Position numbers and translations under genes: made by a program. This document shows, piece after piece, positions 21,030 to 31,331 of a DNA stretch of 64,000 nucleotides (position 1 is its first letter; each line of letters starts with the position of its first letter). The DNA comes from Teratosphaeria epicoccoides (lineage: Eukaryota > Ascomycota > Dothideomycetes > Mycosphaerellales > Teratosphaeriaceae). Location of the stretch: assembly GCA_021401465.1 (NCBI GenBank), contig JADDMT010000002.1, positions 496,001 through 560,000 of the forward strand. Direction: 5' to 3'. Under the pieces are notes generated by a model. The model saw only the letters and a list, made by a program, of their open reading frames with translations, was not told the DNA's origin and made no database searches.

Positions 21030-23291
21030 TCAAGGGATCCTGGAGGACGCCGGAGAGGCGCTGTCCACACCACTGCCACTTTGCTCAGTGAGCTTCCTTG
21101 CCATCTCCTCGTTCTTCCGTTCAAGCTCCGCTAGTCTCTCTTCGAGGATTCGCTGGTTCTCCTGCATGCTTCGGATGTAGATGTTCGCCATTTCTACGGT
21201 TGCCGCTTTGCTGGCCTTGATAGCTGCGTCGTCTCTGGCGTCTTTGCTGTCACGGTCAGCAACACCATCTGCTTCTGGACTGCCATCGCTGTTACTGTCT
21301 TTAATGGCTTTCAAGGCTGACTTTGGGACTAATGACTGCATCTCTTTGAGTGCTTCATTGATCCTGTTACGTCGGCCTTGCTCGGCGACCTTGTGGGATG
21401 TGCGCTTGGACGTGAGCCCGCTTGATAGAGAGTCAGGGTAGTTCACGCCTGGAAGATGATTGCCTTCAAGCAAGTTTTGATAGTTTGATTTTGACGCGAG
21501 TAGCAGCGCATGAGTAGGCGAGTGTAGGGCAGCTAATGGCATTAGTTCATGCAACGTTTGAACTATACAGTGACACTTACTGCCTTCGGGAAGAAGCGGC
21601 TTGATGCTGGGACTTATTTTAGGCCTAATCGCCGGCGATGGCACAGTGCTCGCTCCGCTACTGCCGCGCTTCTTATTGTTTCTCACTGCATTCGCATCCG
21701 GCTTGTCCCTGAGGAGAGCACCCGGAGTGCTTATGGACATTGGCGAAGCAACCAACGATGGGCTTGCGAACGCCGTCAAGGCTCTTGCAGAGTTTGGCGT
21801 GCTAAGCGATCCAAACTTCGGCGTTTTCCGCGACGAACTACGAAAATTCTCTTCATCGCCATCCGACCGTGCTGCTTGTATCCGAGTGTTGAGTTGAGGT
21901 GGCTTGGGCGGGCGTACTGAAGCTTCCGGGAGCTGAAAATCGTCCAGTGCTCCAAGCTCCTTGACTGTAGATCCCTGTTCAGTACCGTTGATTGGCTGCG
22001 ACGCGCCACTCCTTGAAAGAAGCGACTTCGGAGTGGCGGCTGAATCAAGGGCGGTAGCTGCGCCATCCTTATGCTGCTGAGGTGTCATTGCAGGTGACTG
22101 TGTCAGACTCGATGTTGGCCTTGGTGGGGGCCCCATCAACGAGTCACTAAGTGGCTCAGGACTGATGCTGCCATCCTCTGAGCTGCCATTGAATGCTGCT
22201 GTCTTGTGGAGTTCAGCAGAGTCTGGCTGAGACATGGCGCGGTCTCTATACTTCGGTGAGATAGAAGCTAGCATGCTACCCGACTTCCGCTTCTGCGCCT
22301 TACGAATCGGACTTTGCTTGGCTCTGCTAGGTGCCGCGACACTCCGCGGTGCTGTCTTCTTCAGTTTCGGATTCTGTGTAGTTGCGGGTTCCGGCAGTGA
22401 CCAGCCGTCGCTTCTCATGTCGATATCTGTGTGATGATCGACTGGCGACGTAGCATTTGAATTCGGCGCTGTATTGGGGTTTGTATAAAACACTTGATGC
22501 TGTTGTTGTTGTTGATGTTGTTGCTGCTGCTGCTGCTGATTCTGAGCATTCTGCGCGTGTATCATAGGCGAGGTCAAGGGTGAGAAGTATGCGCCAGGAT
22601 CGACCGTGTAGCCCGAGCCCATGCTGTAGTTGCTTGGCGTGCCAGCCGGAGAGGCCACGGGCGTGAATGCAATGTTTGCATCGCCTTTTCGAAACATGTA
22701 GCGCTGCTGGTGCTCCACCATTGGGCGCTGCTGGTGCTCGAACTGATGCTGTTTAGACTGCTGATGCTGCATGAAGGGCGCAGACTCGCCATGCATATGA
22801 AAGCTGGTCGGCGTGGGAGGTACATGCTGACCAGGAGCGAACCCAAGATGTTGTGCATACTGGAATTGCTGAGGTTGTTGTTGCATGTATATCTGGCCCA
22901 TGCCAGGCTGGAACGCTGGGTTCGTATACGGCAATCCGCTAGCCGCATGATTGCTGATGAGCTGCTGCTGTTGCTCCAGGTTCTGCGGTAGGCTGTGCTG
23001 CTGTTGCTCCAGATTCTGCGGTAGGCTGTAATGGTCCTGATTGACGAAGTCCTTCATGGCAGTCGTTGGCGGTGCGGACGGGCTTGTCTCAATGAATGGT
23101 GTGCTAGGATGCGAGACATGTTGCACAGCCTGGATCTGATTGCCGTATCCATTGTTCTCAACAGTGCCCGAGATGTGATTGAGATCGGTGTCGCCAAACT
23201 CGAACAAATGGCCCAAATCTTCCAGCTCTGTGCTCAGATGCGCCATTGGATCGAGCGCCTCAGAATGTGACCATTGCTGCGCCGTATCCAT
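21030..23291 (-). CDS. bHLH transcription factor, NUC-1/PalcA/Pho4 type
   Basis: Nuclear regulator of the phosphate-starvation response by family. The C-terminal bHLH starts SKRTSHKVAEQGRRNRINEA, with the H, E and RR positions of E-box binders. It continues through a loop with an acidic insertion and helix 2 (KASKAATVEMANIYIRSMQE) into a leucine-zipper-like coiled coil. The N-terminal two thirds are disordered: Gln/His-rich runs (LEQQQHSLPQNLEQQQ), Ser/Pro-rich blocks, and the family block ALLLASKSNYQNLLEGNHLP. A 48-bp in-frame intron (21533-21580, gtaagtgtca..attag) almost certainly lies inside the open frame. Removing it deletes 16 residues and leaves EGTALHSPTHALLL, total about 737 residues. 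Start is at 23291, with no earlier ATG preferred. Confidence 0.93.
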   Translation of the reverse strand: MDTAQQWSHSEALDPMAHLSTELEDLGHLFEFGDTDLNHISGTVENNGYGNQIQAVQHVSHPSTPFIETSPSAPPTTAMKDFVNQDHYSLPQNLEQQQHSLPQNLEQQQQLISNHAASGLPYTNPAFQPGMGQIYMQQQPQQFQYAQHLGFAPGQHVPPTPTSFHMHGESAPFMQHQQSKQHQFEHQQRPMVEHQQRYMFRKGDANIAFTPVASPAGTPSNYSMGSGYTVDPGAYFSPLTSPMIHAQNAQNQQQQQQQHQQQQQHQVFYTNPNTAPNSNATSPVDHHTDIDMRSDGWSLPEPATTQNPKLKKTAPRSVAAPSRAKQSPIRKAQKRKSGSMLASISPKYRDRAMSQPDSAELHKTAAFNGSSEDGSISPEPLSDSLMGPPPRPTSSLTQSPAMTPQQHKDGAATALDSAATPKSLLSRSGASQPINGTEQGSTVKELGALDDFQLPEASVRPPKPPQLNTRIQAARSDGDEENFRSSSRKTPKFGSLSTPNSARALTAFASPSLVASPMSISTPGALLRDKPDANAVRNNKKRGSSGASTVPSPAIRPKISPSIKPLLPEGSKCHCIVQTLHELMPLAALHSPTHALLLASKSNYQNLLEGNHLPGVNYPDSLSSGLTSKRTSHKVAEQGRRNRINEALKEMQSLVPKSALKAIKDSNSDGSPEADGVADRDSKDARDDAAIKASKAATVEMANIYIRSMQENQRILEERLAELERKNEEMARKLTEQSGSGVDSASPASSRIP
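21533..21580 (-). other. 48-bp in-frame intron in the bHLH gene
   Basis: On the minus strand the sequence runs gtaagt, then an actaat branch-like word 10 bp from the end, then attag. The 16 codons it would encode, CHCIVQ onward, are cysteine-containing and unlike the surrounding Ser/Pro-rich protein. Length divisible by three keeps the frame open whether spliced or not. Confidence 0.8.
22480..23025 (-). repeat. CAG/CAA-type glutamine-coding tracts
   Basis: Within the bHLH gene, gttgttgttg/ctgctgctg triplet runs (22498-22545) and a duplicated Q-rich unit near 22965-23025 (the repeated SLPQNLEQQQ) encode poly-Gln/His. Such tracts are prone to length change. Confidence 0.85.
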
Positions 23292-25524
23292 GGTCGAGCG
23301 ACGACGACCGCACCTGCACCTTGCCTCGATCTCGGCGGGGCAGCGAGGTCAAAGACCTCACTGATTCCTGGTCCAGCCTTTTATCGCTTTCGCTAGTCGA
23401 CAGTGATGGCAGCGCTTTATCGACTTGGCGGCGGCGGGATGCACAGCGGTGGAGAGGCTTGCGTCGGGACCAGAGCTGGTGCAGCCAGTGGTCATTCACT
23501 CGGCTGACCGTGCGGGCTTGTTGACTCTCGTCGTAGACAAGCCAGTCCGTGGCTCGAGTTGATGTTCGACTGGTAGATGTCTTGGCACTCGTCGATAAAC
23601 ACCAGTCACTACGGCCGATGGTGATGAGGACGACGAACAAGAAGCAAACATTGAATGTAGCTAGTTGTGAGGTCTGCGAGATCGCGACAGAAACGTTGGA
23701 AGCGCAGTGCCAGTACTAGTGGAGGCTCGCAGGACACTTGCAGAGCGCCAGCTCGGCGGCACACGGCCGAAAGTGAGGAAGATTTCCGCTGCTGCAGCTG
23801 CATGCAGGTGCTGCTGGGGCTTCCGCACTCTGTTCAGCCTCCTCACTGCCTCAGCCAGTCTGGGAAATGCATGGAACAACGAACGAAGGAATTGGTTTGA
23901 AGGCACAGCCCTCCTTTATGCTTATGCTACGGAGCACTGTGGCCCTTCCTGCTCTCCAATGGCGGTGATCTGTAACTCTGTAACTGTCTTACCGAATCCC
24001 AGATCACCAAGACTATTGATGAAAAGCGAAGCTTCTACCATGCCGTCCACGCATGTCGCAATGTAGAGTCTCAACCCCACGCACCTCATGGAAAGCCCCC
24101 CCCCGCCACATGGACTCCAGGCGAAGTAAGCCCGCTTCCCTGCTGCAAGCCGGCGTGGCCTGCTTTCTGTCAGCCGTCGCGACGCGATCATTGGTCGCGC
24201 CCCAAACCTGCAGCTAAGCACTCCAAGTCTTCAACTCTATGCGCACCGGCCAGAGTTTGCGCCATCGCTGCCCGCATGAACCACACACCCTTGTCCTCGG
24301 TAGTAGTATGGCAAGCTTAGCGACCTCGGTGGAAGAACAGCTCGACACCCGCGCCTGCTGCACAAGCACATGCACGTCAGAGAGGCATTATTGAGGCCAT
24401 GACGTGCAGCGCCACTCCACCGCCCTCGGGGGTCAGAGGATCATGAAAGGTCGTTCGACCAGACCCCAAACGCTCGCAGCTAGCAGCGGCCAGCCAAGAA
24501 CGCAGACCGAGGATCATGAATTTTGCTTAGCCAAGTCACCAAGTGCACAACTCGCACAATCACTTGCAGGGTTATAAATAGCCTCACGTGAAGATCGAAA
24601 GTGCTAAGGATGCTCTCGTAACGCGAACAGATGTTCTTCAAGGCAAGCGACTTAGCATTTATCGCGAGCTGCCAAGGTGACGCTAGCAAAGGAGACCATG
24701 TCCAAAGGGACTGAACCCCTCTGAGGACCTAAGGCAGACCCTACATTGATGGAGTTCGCACCAATGAGCGGCTCCTCGGGTACATGGATTTGGCCATTCC
24801 ATTACATCTGCAAATCTATTGAATTGCATGCAGTAGTGTGAACACCACGTGGTAATTGTATGATGGCTGCACTTGCCGTCATCGCGGCATTTGGAAGATG
24901 TTCGAGCATAAAGCTTTCGCAACGCCCGGCGCGGTCTTGCAAGGACAAGCCTGGCGATATCTGAAACGGTAGTTTGAGGGCAGATGTGGCGAGAGCTATT
25001 TACGAGTTCTGTTTCACTCCATCCAAGCGACGCGCCTGATGCCCGCTGCCTCAATGGATCGAGTTTCAGAGCGGATGAGTAGGACGAGTATATTACACGC
25101 AGCAGTGACCGGCCTGTCCTGCATGGACATCAAGTAGTTATGGTACACCTTACACCTGTGCACGCTTCGCCTATCACGCCCTCACTTGTCAGGACCCCTC
25201 CGACCGGCCGTATCTCCGTCCGCAGCAATCCCCCAAATCGAAATGAGAACAAATGAAGCATAACTGAGTCTCCCTTCTCAGGCGCACGCTATCCTGCATC
25301 AGGCATTTGCCAATCACACGCAGATTACGAAAGCTTGGAGAAACTCTCGGAGAAAAGCCGCCCGGTTCCGATGTAAAAGCCTCTGCTATGGACACATGTC
25401 GAAGCTGTGAAGGAATCCTTTGATGTGCTGATACTGGGTATGGTGGGTGGAAGGTGATGACTTGATTTTGACGCATTGAATAAATGGTAGGCCAGTTGCT
25501 GTTGCTGTATTTCGTTGCTCGTGC
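23292..25524. other. gene-poor stretch upstream of the bHLH gene
   Basis: Probably the long leader and promoter of the bHLH gene (23292 to about 24.5 kb) plus the 3' flank of the G-gamma gene. Open frames on both strands (for example 23260-23640 and 23661-23906 minus) show no domain. A short C-run lies near 24098. Confidence 0.45.
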
Positions 25525-25980
25525 TTACATAACAGAGCAGCAGCCTCCTTGCTGTTGTGGAGCGTACGGATCGTCACGGCGGTCGACCTGGACGTACGCT
25601 TAGCTGCTTGATTTTTCGGCTTCCCCAAGCTGTCTGCTTACCTGTCCCCATCGGCTAGGAACCATGAAGTCCTTGGGCTCTCTATCTGTAAACGCGATCA
25701 AGCTAGGATATGGGTCAGCATCGGTGTTTCCAGTCTTGGGACGCGAATCTCGTGGACACATGCGAGACAGGTCAAGAAATTGCCTCGCGTGCCCAAGGTG
25801 TCAGCGTGCCGGTAGAGACACATACTCCATAGCTGCTTCGCTCACAGGAATCCGTCTCCTATTAAGATCCTCTTGCAGCCGTTGGTTGAGCTCCGTGAGA
25901 CGTCGCAGCTTCAACTCGGCCATGGACTGCTTCTTAGACTTGCCATTGTCGTTGATGCGGGGTTCGTACGTAGCAGACAT
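25525..25980 (-). CDS. heterotrimeric G-protein gamma subunit, three exons
   Basis: Partner of the G-beta subunit at the plasma membrane, in pheromone, nutrient and virulence signalling in filamentous fungi. Exon 1 (25826-25980) encodes MSATYEPRINDNGKSKKQ and the family block SMAELKLRRLTELNQRLQED. A 123-bp intron leads to exon 2 (25642-25702), LIAFTDREPKDFMVPSRWGQ. A 54-bp intron leads to exon 3 (25525-25587), which ends DDPYAP..GGCCSVM. All phases agree and the total is 92 residues, the normal size. The C-terminal CCSVM is a CaaX box for prenylation with a neighbouring palmitoylatable cysteine. An upstream in-frame ATG at 25998 would add six residues. Confidence 0.93.
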
Positions 25981-27245
25981 GGTGTTGACTCGTTTCACCT
26001 CGTCGGCCTGGTCCTCCTCTTGATGTCTCGGTTGAGGGTGACCGTGATGTGGATGGGCAAGGTTGGCTGGGTGTGTGGTATGTTGGTCCGAGGCGTCGCT
26101 ATGGCCGCGCGGACTCTTTCAAATTAGTATGGATCGATTATTGTGGGTACCAGCTATGTGCAGTGAGGATGTATGCGGACGTGGTGCAGGTCGGGTGCGG
26201 TTTGCAGCGGGATCGTCGGTTTGGTGCGTGCGTTGGCAGGTGTCGGTGCCGCGTGTCGCTAGTGAAGGGCGAGCAGGTGGCGGTGGAAGAAGGGTTGGGT
26301 CGGTGTGGTCTGTTGTACTATGTAGCCTGTTGGCCCAGCGAGCCAGTGGGATTGCTCAATGCTTGCTACGCGGGCAGAGTCAGCGCCGCATTGCGAAAAT
26401 GTTTTCGTGGTTCTGTGTGACCATGCCTCGATAATTATTCCCCCAAGTCGTGCCGCACTGGCGCGTGAATTGCAGCGCGGTTGGCGCACTGCTATCCTCT
26501 GATGATTGCCGGCGGTGTTGGAAGGCGTTCTTTAGCAATGGGACTGGAAGGAGCGAGCGGCCGGCCAGACGAGGCACGTGAGAGTCGATCAATCGATGAT
26601 GGCAGGCGCGAATATGCACAGAGGCGAAGCGCACGAGCGAGCTGGACGGCCTTTGCTTCCCGACCTCTCACTCACGTACGGCGCAGTGGTGGAACAGATG
26701 AGTGGTGAAACACCTGCGATGCGAGCAAGCCGCTATGCTGCAATCGGGAGCTTCCCAAGCGCTCCCCATTTGCTTGGCGGGCATTGACGGGCGGGTCGAG
26801 CCGTTGATAAGCGACATTCGACCTGACATTGCGCAAATGCTAAGGCCTCAAATTGCATAGTTCAGTGCTTCTTCAGGTAGGAATAGATTTGAGCAGTCTG
26901 CTGTAAGGAGGTGGCTACAGACAATTGACCGCCACGAGTTCTGCAGCCAGATCTTGACCGCTGAACAATGAATGTTCGTCGTGCAGTAGTGGAGGTCACG
27001 GTACCGATAGATCTACATGCGATTTACAAGCCGTGAGACTGCTGCATGCAGATCGGATGCAGAGAATTGATGGTGCGAGGTGACCTGGCACTTATTCAAT
27101 TCGCCGCATGGGTGGTGATATTTAGTGGAAGCCTCAGGCATTACGGGATGTGCCGCAGCTTGGCGACGAATTTGCCGCTTGTTCAGCTGGCCAAGGCAAC
27201 ATCACACAGAAATCGCCGGTTCCATCACGACAAACATCGCCTAAG
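25981..27245. other. intergenic between divergent G-gamma and eIF3a genes
   Basis: Holds the promoters of both genes. No other gene is visible; open frames on both strands (26049-26434 plus, 26380-26634 minus) have no recognisable content. Confidence 0.5.
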
Positions 27246-30200
27246 ATGCCGCCACCACCGCACACGCGCCCCGAGAATGTGCTCAAGCGTGCGCAGGAGC
27301 TCATCGGGGTCGGCCAGCAACAGGCCGCCCTGTCTATACTCCACGAACATGTGACGTCGAAGCGGACTCGTAACAGCACCATTGCCGCTCTGGAGCCGGT
27401 GATGCTATTGTTCGTCGAGTTATGTGTAGACCTGAAGAAGGGCAAGTCCGCCAAGGATGGACTATACAATTACAAGAACACCAGCCAAAACACCAACGTA
27501 GCCACCATCGAGACGGTCTTCCGGAGATTCATCGAGCTGGCCGAGCAGAAGGTGAAGGAGGCGCAAGCAAAGGCTGATGAGGTATCGGGAGCAGGCGACG
27601 TCAAAGAGGGCGAGGACGAGAAGAAGGATGAGGGCCTCGCGAACGTCGCGGACTTGGAGGCTATGGAGACTCCAGAGTCCATCCTCCTGTCCACCGTTTC
27701 CGGCGAGCAGAGCAAGGACAGAACAGACCGAGCTATTGTTACCCCGTGGCTGAAGTTCTTGTGGGAGGCTTACAGGACGGTCCTGGACATTTTCAAAAAC
27801 AATGCGCGCCTGGAAGTCATGTACCAGACTACCGCACACCAGGCATTCGACTTCTGCAGACGCTACACCCGCAAGACCGAGTTTAGACGTCTATGTGAGC
27901 TGCTTCGCAATCACCTGCAAAATGCTGCGAAGTACTCGCAGCAAGTGCACGCCATCGATCTAAGCGACCCAGAGACACTTCAGCGTCATTTGGACACACG
28001 CTTCGAACAGCTCAACGTTGCAGTCGAGCTTGAACTATGGCAAGAAGCATTCAAGAGTGTCGAGGATATCCACACCCTCCTCAGCTTGTCAAAGAGGACA
28101 CCGAAGAACTCTATGATGGCAACATACTTCGAGCGCCTCACCAGGATCTTCTTGGTCAGCGAGAATTACCTCTTCCATGCCGCCGCCTGGAGCAGATACT
28201 ACAAACTCCTCAACATTTCTGCGCGCTCAGTAGCTGCCGGGGCGCCGAAGAAGGACAACCCGAGTAACATTGGCGATGCAGACCTCTCCAAATCCGCGAC
28301 TTTCGTCCTGCTGTCCGCGCTATCCATTCCCGTCATCAGCACCTCTCGTTCGCGTGGCGCCCTCATTGATGTTGACGCCGCTCGTAGCAACAAGAATGCT
28401 CGCCTCACCAGTTTGCTTGGGATGAATACTGCGCCGACTCGTGCTATTCTTTTCAAGGATGCGTTGAGCAAGGATATTCTTCAGCGCGCCCGTCCGGAAA
28501 TTCGCAACCTCTACAATATTCTGGAAACCGATTTCCATCCAAAGTCCATCTGCGAGAAGGTATCACCCATCTTGTCACAGATTGGCGCGGATGAGGAGCT
28601 GCGCAAGTATGTGGGTCCTCTCCAGCAGGTCATTTTGACCCGCCTCTTTCAGCAATTGTCTCAGGTCTACACTGATGTTAAGCTCGCGGACGTCTTGGCC
28701 CTCGCACAGTTCCCAGACCCTTTCCAGGTTTCTGCCTCGTACATTGAGAAGTTCATCATGAACGGATGCAAGAAAGGTGACCTGTCCATCCGCATCGACC
28801 ACTCTACCGGTATCCTGACCTTCGACTCCGATGTCTTCTCTTCTTCGAAAGCTCTGCACCCAGGCTCTGCTGCTGGCTCTGCTGAGGCTGAGGCGAGCTC
28901 CGTACAGCGCCTACAGAGCACCGGCTCTGAGATCGTTCGTTCGCAGCTCACCCGCCTGTCGAAGGCTTTGTATATCGCAGTGCAGTATGTCGACCCGACT
29001 TTCAACGAGGACCGTCACAAAGCCAAACTCGCTGCGCTCAAGCGTGCAGAAGCTGGTGCCGAGAAGGAGCATGCGGACTTGCTGGCTCGTCGGGACCTGA
29101 TTCAGAAGAGGAAGGAGTCTGCTGCTAATCAAGCTGCTGCACGCCAGCGTGAGGAAGAGCAGAAGCGCAAGCAGAAGCAGCAGGAGCTTGCCGCAGCAGA
29201 GTCTGAGCGTCTGGCGCAAGAAGCGAAGGAGAGAGACGAGCGTCGGCTGCAAGCTGAGCGCAAAAAGCTGCAGCGCGAGGAGGCGGAGAAGCAGCTAAAG
29301 GAGCTCAAAAAGGGTGTGAAGGGTATCGACATATCGAGCCTTGATGTCGATGAGCTCGACACAGGCCGTATTCGCTTGCTAAAGCTCCAGGCACTGGAGC
29401 GCGAAAAGAACGAGATGGGCGAGAAGATCCGTGTCACGGCCAAGAGGATCGACCACTTGGAGCGTGCATACCGCCGGGAAGAGACCAAGCACCTGGGCGA
29501 GGACTACGAAGCTCAGCGCGCAAAGGATCTCAAAGCCTATGAGGATAGCAAAAGGGAGACTTTAGAAGCTGCTGAACAAAAGCACAAAGAAGATGTGGCT
29601 CTCAAGCATCGCCTCAGCAGACTTGTACCCAGCTACGAATCGTTCAAAAGGGACATACAGCAACAGCGTCACGCCGACTTCGAGAAGCGTCGCAAGGCCG
29701 CCGAGAAAGAACTGCAGGCCAAGATGGACCAGCGCCGCCGCCAGATCAGGGAAGAAAAGGCTGCCGAGCGTCGTCGTGCTCATGAGGAAGAGCGCATGCG
29801 TCGCGAGGAAGAGGAAAGGAGAATCCAGCAGGAGGAAGAAGAGGCGCGTGCTGCTGAAGAGAAGGCTATCAAGGACGCGGAAGCCAAGGCCGAGGCGGAG
29901 AAGCGCAGACAGGAGCGTGCCGAGGCCGCCAGAAAGCAGATGGAGCGTGAAGAGGAAGCTGAGAGGAGAAGGCTGGAGAGGAAGCAAGGTGCTGGTAATG
30001 CCCCGCCAAGCCGCTTCGAACGTGCACCTGAGCGTCCGCCAGCTATCGATGCGCCAAGCGCTGGCGGTCCTCCACGACTCAACTTGCAAGGCCGCGATGG
30101 AGGCAAGCCCAGCTGGCGCGAACGCGAGGCTATGCGTGCGGCAGGCCAGGCTCCGCCGTCAGAGGGCGCACTTTCGGTCCCTCAGACAAACGTGCCGATA

Positions 30201-30476
30201 CCAACAGAGGAGCGTGTGCCGCAGGACGAGGCTCCGCTGAAGCGCGGTGGCTACGTCCCACCAGCTTTGCGCGGCAAGGCTCCTGGTGCAGACTCGATGC
30301 CACCTGCTCGAGCCGAATCGCCAGCCACGAAAACGGCATACCGTCCTCTTGGTGCGCGTGGCGGAGAGGGCGAGCGGTCGGAAAGCCCAGCTGGAGGTAG
30401 TAGTGGCTACAGGCCTCCTCAGGCTCGCACCGGAGGAACCAGCGGTGGTGCCTACAAACCTCCAGGCAGGCGCTAA
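27246..30476 (+). CDS. eukaryotic translation initiation factor 3 subunit A
   Basis: Largest scaffold subunit of eIF3, which recruits the 43S pre-initiation complex to mRNA. It is a single exon of 1076 residues. The N-terminal helical repeats start MPPPPHTRPENVLKRAQELI and lead to a PCI domain (about 320-510; YIEKFIMNGCKKGDLSIRID near its end). A long Lys/Glu/Arg coiled coil (about 580-900) carries the conserved block DVDELDTGRIRLLKLQALER. A Pro/Gly/Arg-rich tail has two YVPPALRGK/YRPLGARGG-like motifs and ends KPPGRR. The first ATG in frame is 27246; the frame is open 32 codons further up but only from a GTG. Confidence 0.97.
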   Translation: MPPPPHTRPENVLKRAQELIGVGQQQAALSILHEHVTSKRTRNSTIAALEPVMLLFVELCVDLKKGKSAKDGLYNYKNTSQNTNVATIETVFRRFIELAEQKVKEAQAKADEVSGAGDVKEGEDEKKDEGLANVADLEAMETPESILLSTVSGEQSKDRTDRAIVTPWLKFLWEAYRTVLDIFKNNARLEVMYQTTAHQAFDFCRRYTRKTEFRRLCELLRNHLQNAAKYSQQVHAIDLSDPETLQRHLDTRFEQLNVAVELELWQEAFKSVEDIHTLLSLSKRTPKNSMMATYFERLTRIFLVSENYLFHAAAWSRYYKLLNISARSVAAGAPKKDNPSNIGDADLSKSATFVLLSALSIPVISTSRSRGALIDVDAARSNKNARLTSLLGMNTAPTRAILFKDALSKDILQRARPEIRNLYNILETDFHPKSICEKVSPILSQIGADEELRKYVGPLQQVILTRLFQQLSQVYTDVKLADVLALAQFPDPFQVSASYIEKFIMNGCKKGDLSIRIDHSTGILTFDSDVFSSSKALHPGSAAGSAEAEASSVQRLQSTGSEIVRSQLTRLSKALYIAVQYVDPTFNEDRHKAKLAALKRAEAGAEKEHADLLARRDLIQKRKESAANQAAARQREEEQKRKQKQQELAAAESERLAQEAKERDERRLQAERKKLQREEAEKQLKELKKGVKGIDISSLDVDELDTGRIRLLKLQALEREKNEMGEKIRVTAKRIDHLERAYRREETKHLGEDYEAQRAKDLKAYEDSKRETLEAAEQKHKEDVALKHRLSRLVPSYESFKRDIQQQRHADFEKRRKAAEKELQAKMDQRRRQIREEKAAERRRAHEEERMRREEEERRIQQEEEEARAAEEKAIKDAEAKAEAEKRRQERAEAARKQMEREEEAERRRLERKQGAGNAPPSRFERAPERPPAIDAPSAGGPPRLNLQGRDGGKPSWREREAMRAAGQAPPSEGALSVPQTNVPIPTEERVPQDEAPLKRGGYVPPALRGKAPGADSMPPARAESPATKTAYRPLGARGGEGERSESPAGGSSGYRPPQARTGGTSGGAYKPPGRR

Positions 30477-31331
30477 GCAGAAATGTTGAAGTGTATGATT
30501 GATGGAGCGGTATGCATAATTTATTCGTTGAGGGCACATCATGGCGACGTGGCGTGGAACATGGTCTGCAGGAGCAGTAAATAGTTGCGTACATGTTTCT
30601 ACTGACGTGAAAGTCCCACAGCGTCTCGAGTGTTGGTCGATGATGTCCTCCAATGTTCTCAGCGGACTCGAGCTCAGGCCACCGCTCGATTCTTTGCCTA
30701 TGACCTACGACCCAGTGATTGCAGCAATTGACCAAACAGTCAAACCGGTTCACAGGAGGAGTCAACACAGGATGTTCAAATTTGGACGTTGCAAGAGGTA
30801 AAATGCATCATCACTTAAATCCACCGTTACACAACCAAGTAAAGCCGCTAGAGTCTGAGCTCGTGGAGTCGGACCCGTCGGAGTCGTCACTACCATCATT
30901 CAATATTGTCACGCTCGTGGGCGTGGCGTTGTGCGGCAATGTCAGTTCTGCGCGCACCTTGGCTCTCCAGCAACACGCTGGTGTCGGTGCTTTGAGCTAC
31001 CTCTGCCATGCTTTGGACGCATCTCATGATAGCCACGAGTATGGCGGTAGTACTTATCTGAACAAGCAGACATAGACACTAGTTGCACTCCCGGATCTCC
31101 TGCCGCAACATCGCTTCCACGCTTGGCATTCGCCGTACTTCATCGCAAAAGTGTTCGCGATATGACAAAGCAACGCGGCAAACGGAGATTGGCAACATGA
31201 TGCTCATCTTAGATTGTCCGGTCATTATTGGCGTGGTGACATGGGCCGCGATCAGCATCTAAGTCGGCTATACATTACACATGCCGTATCTGGACTCCTT
31301 GCCTCGTCTGCATTTCTGTCCTGTCGTCACC
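30477..31331. other. intergenic, no gene seen
   Basis: 3' flank of eIF3a and, on the minus strand, of the SAT4-type gene. The plus-strand frame 30719-31075 is open but featureless. Confidence 0.5.

Noticed and set aside
24096..24110. Short C-run near 24100 as a possible quadruplex or origin
   Set aside because: Only one run of about eight C; no repeated G/C tracts nearby.
29562..30089. 175-codon minus-strand frame inside eIF3a
   Set aside because: Leu/Ser-rich reverse reading of the Glu/Lys/Arg coiled-coil codons.
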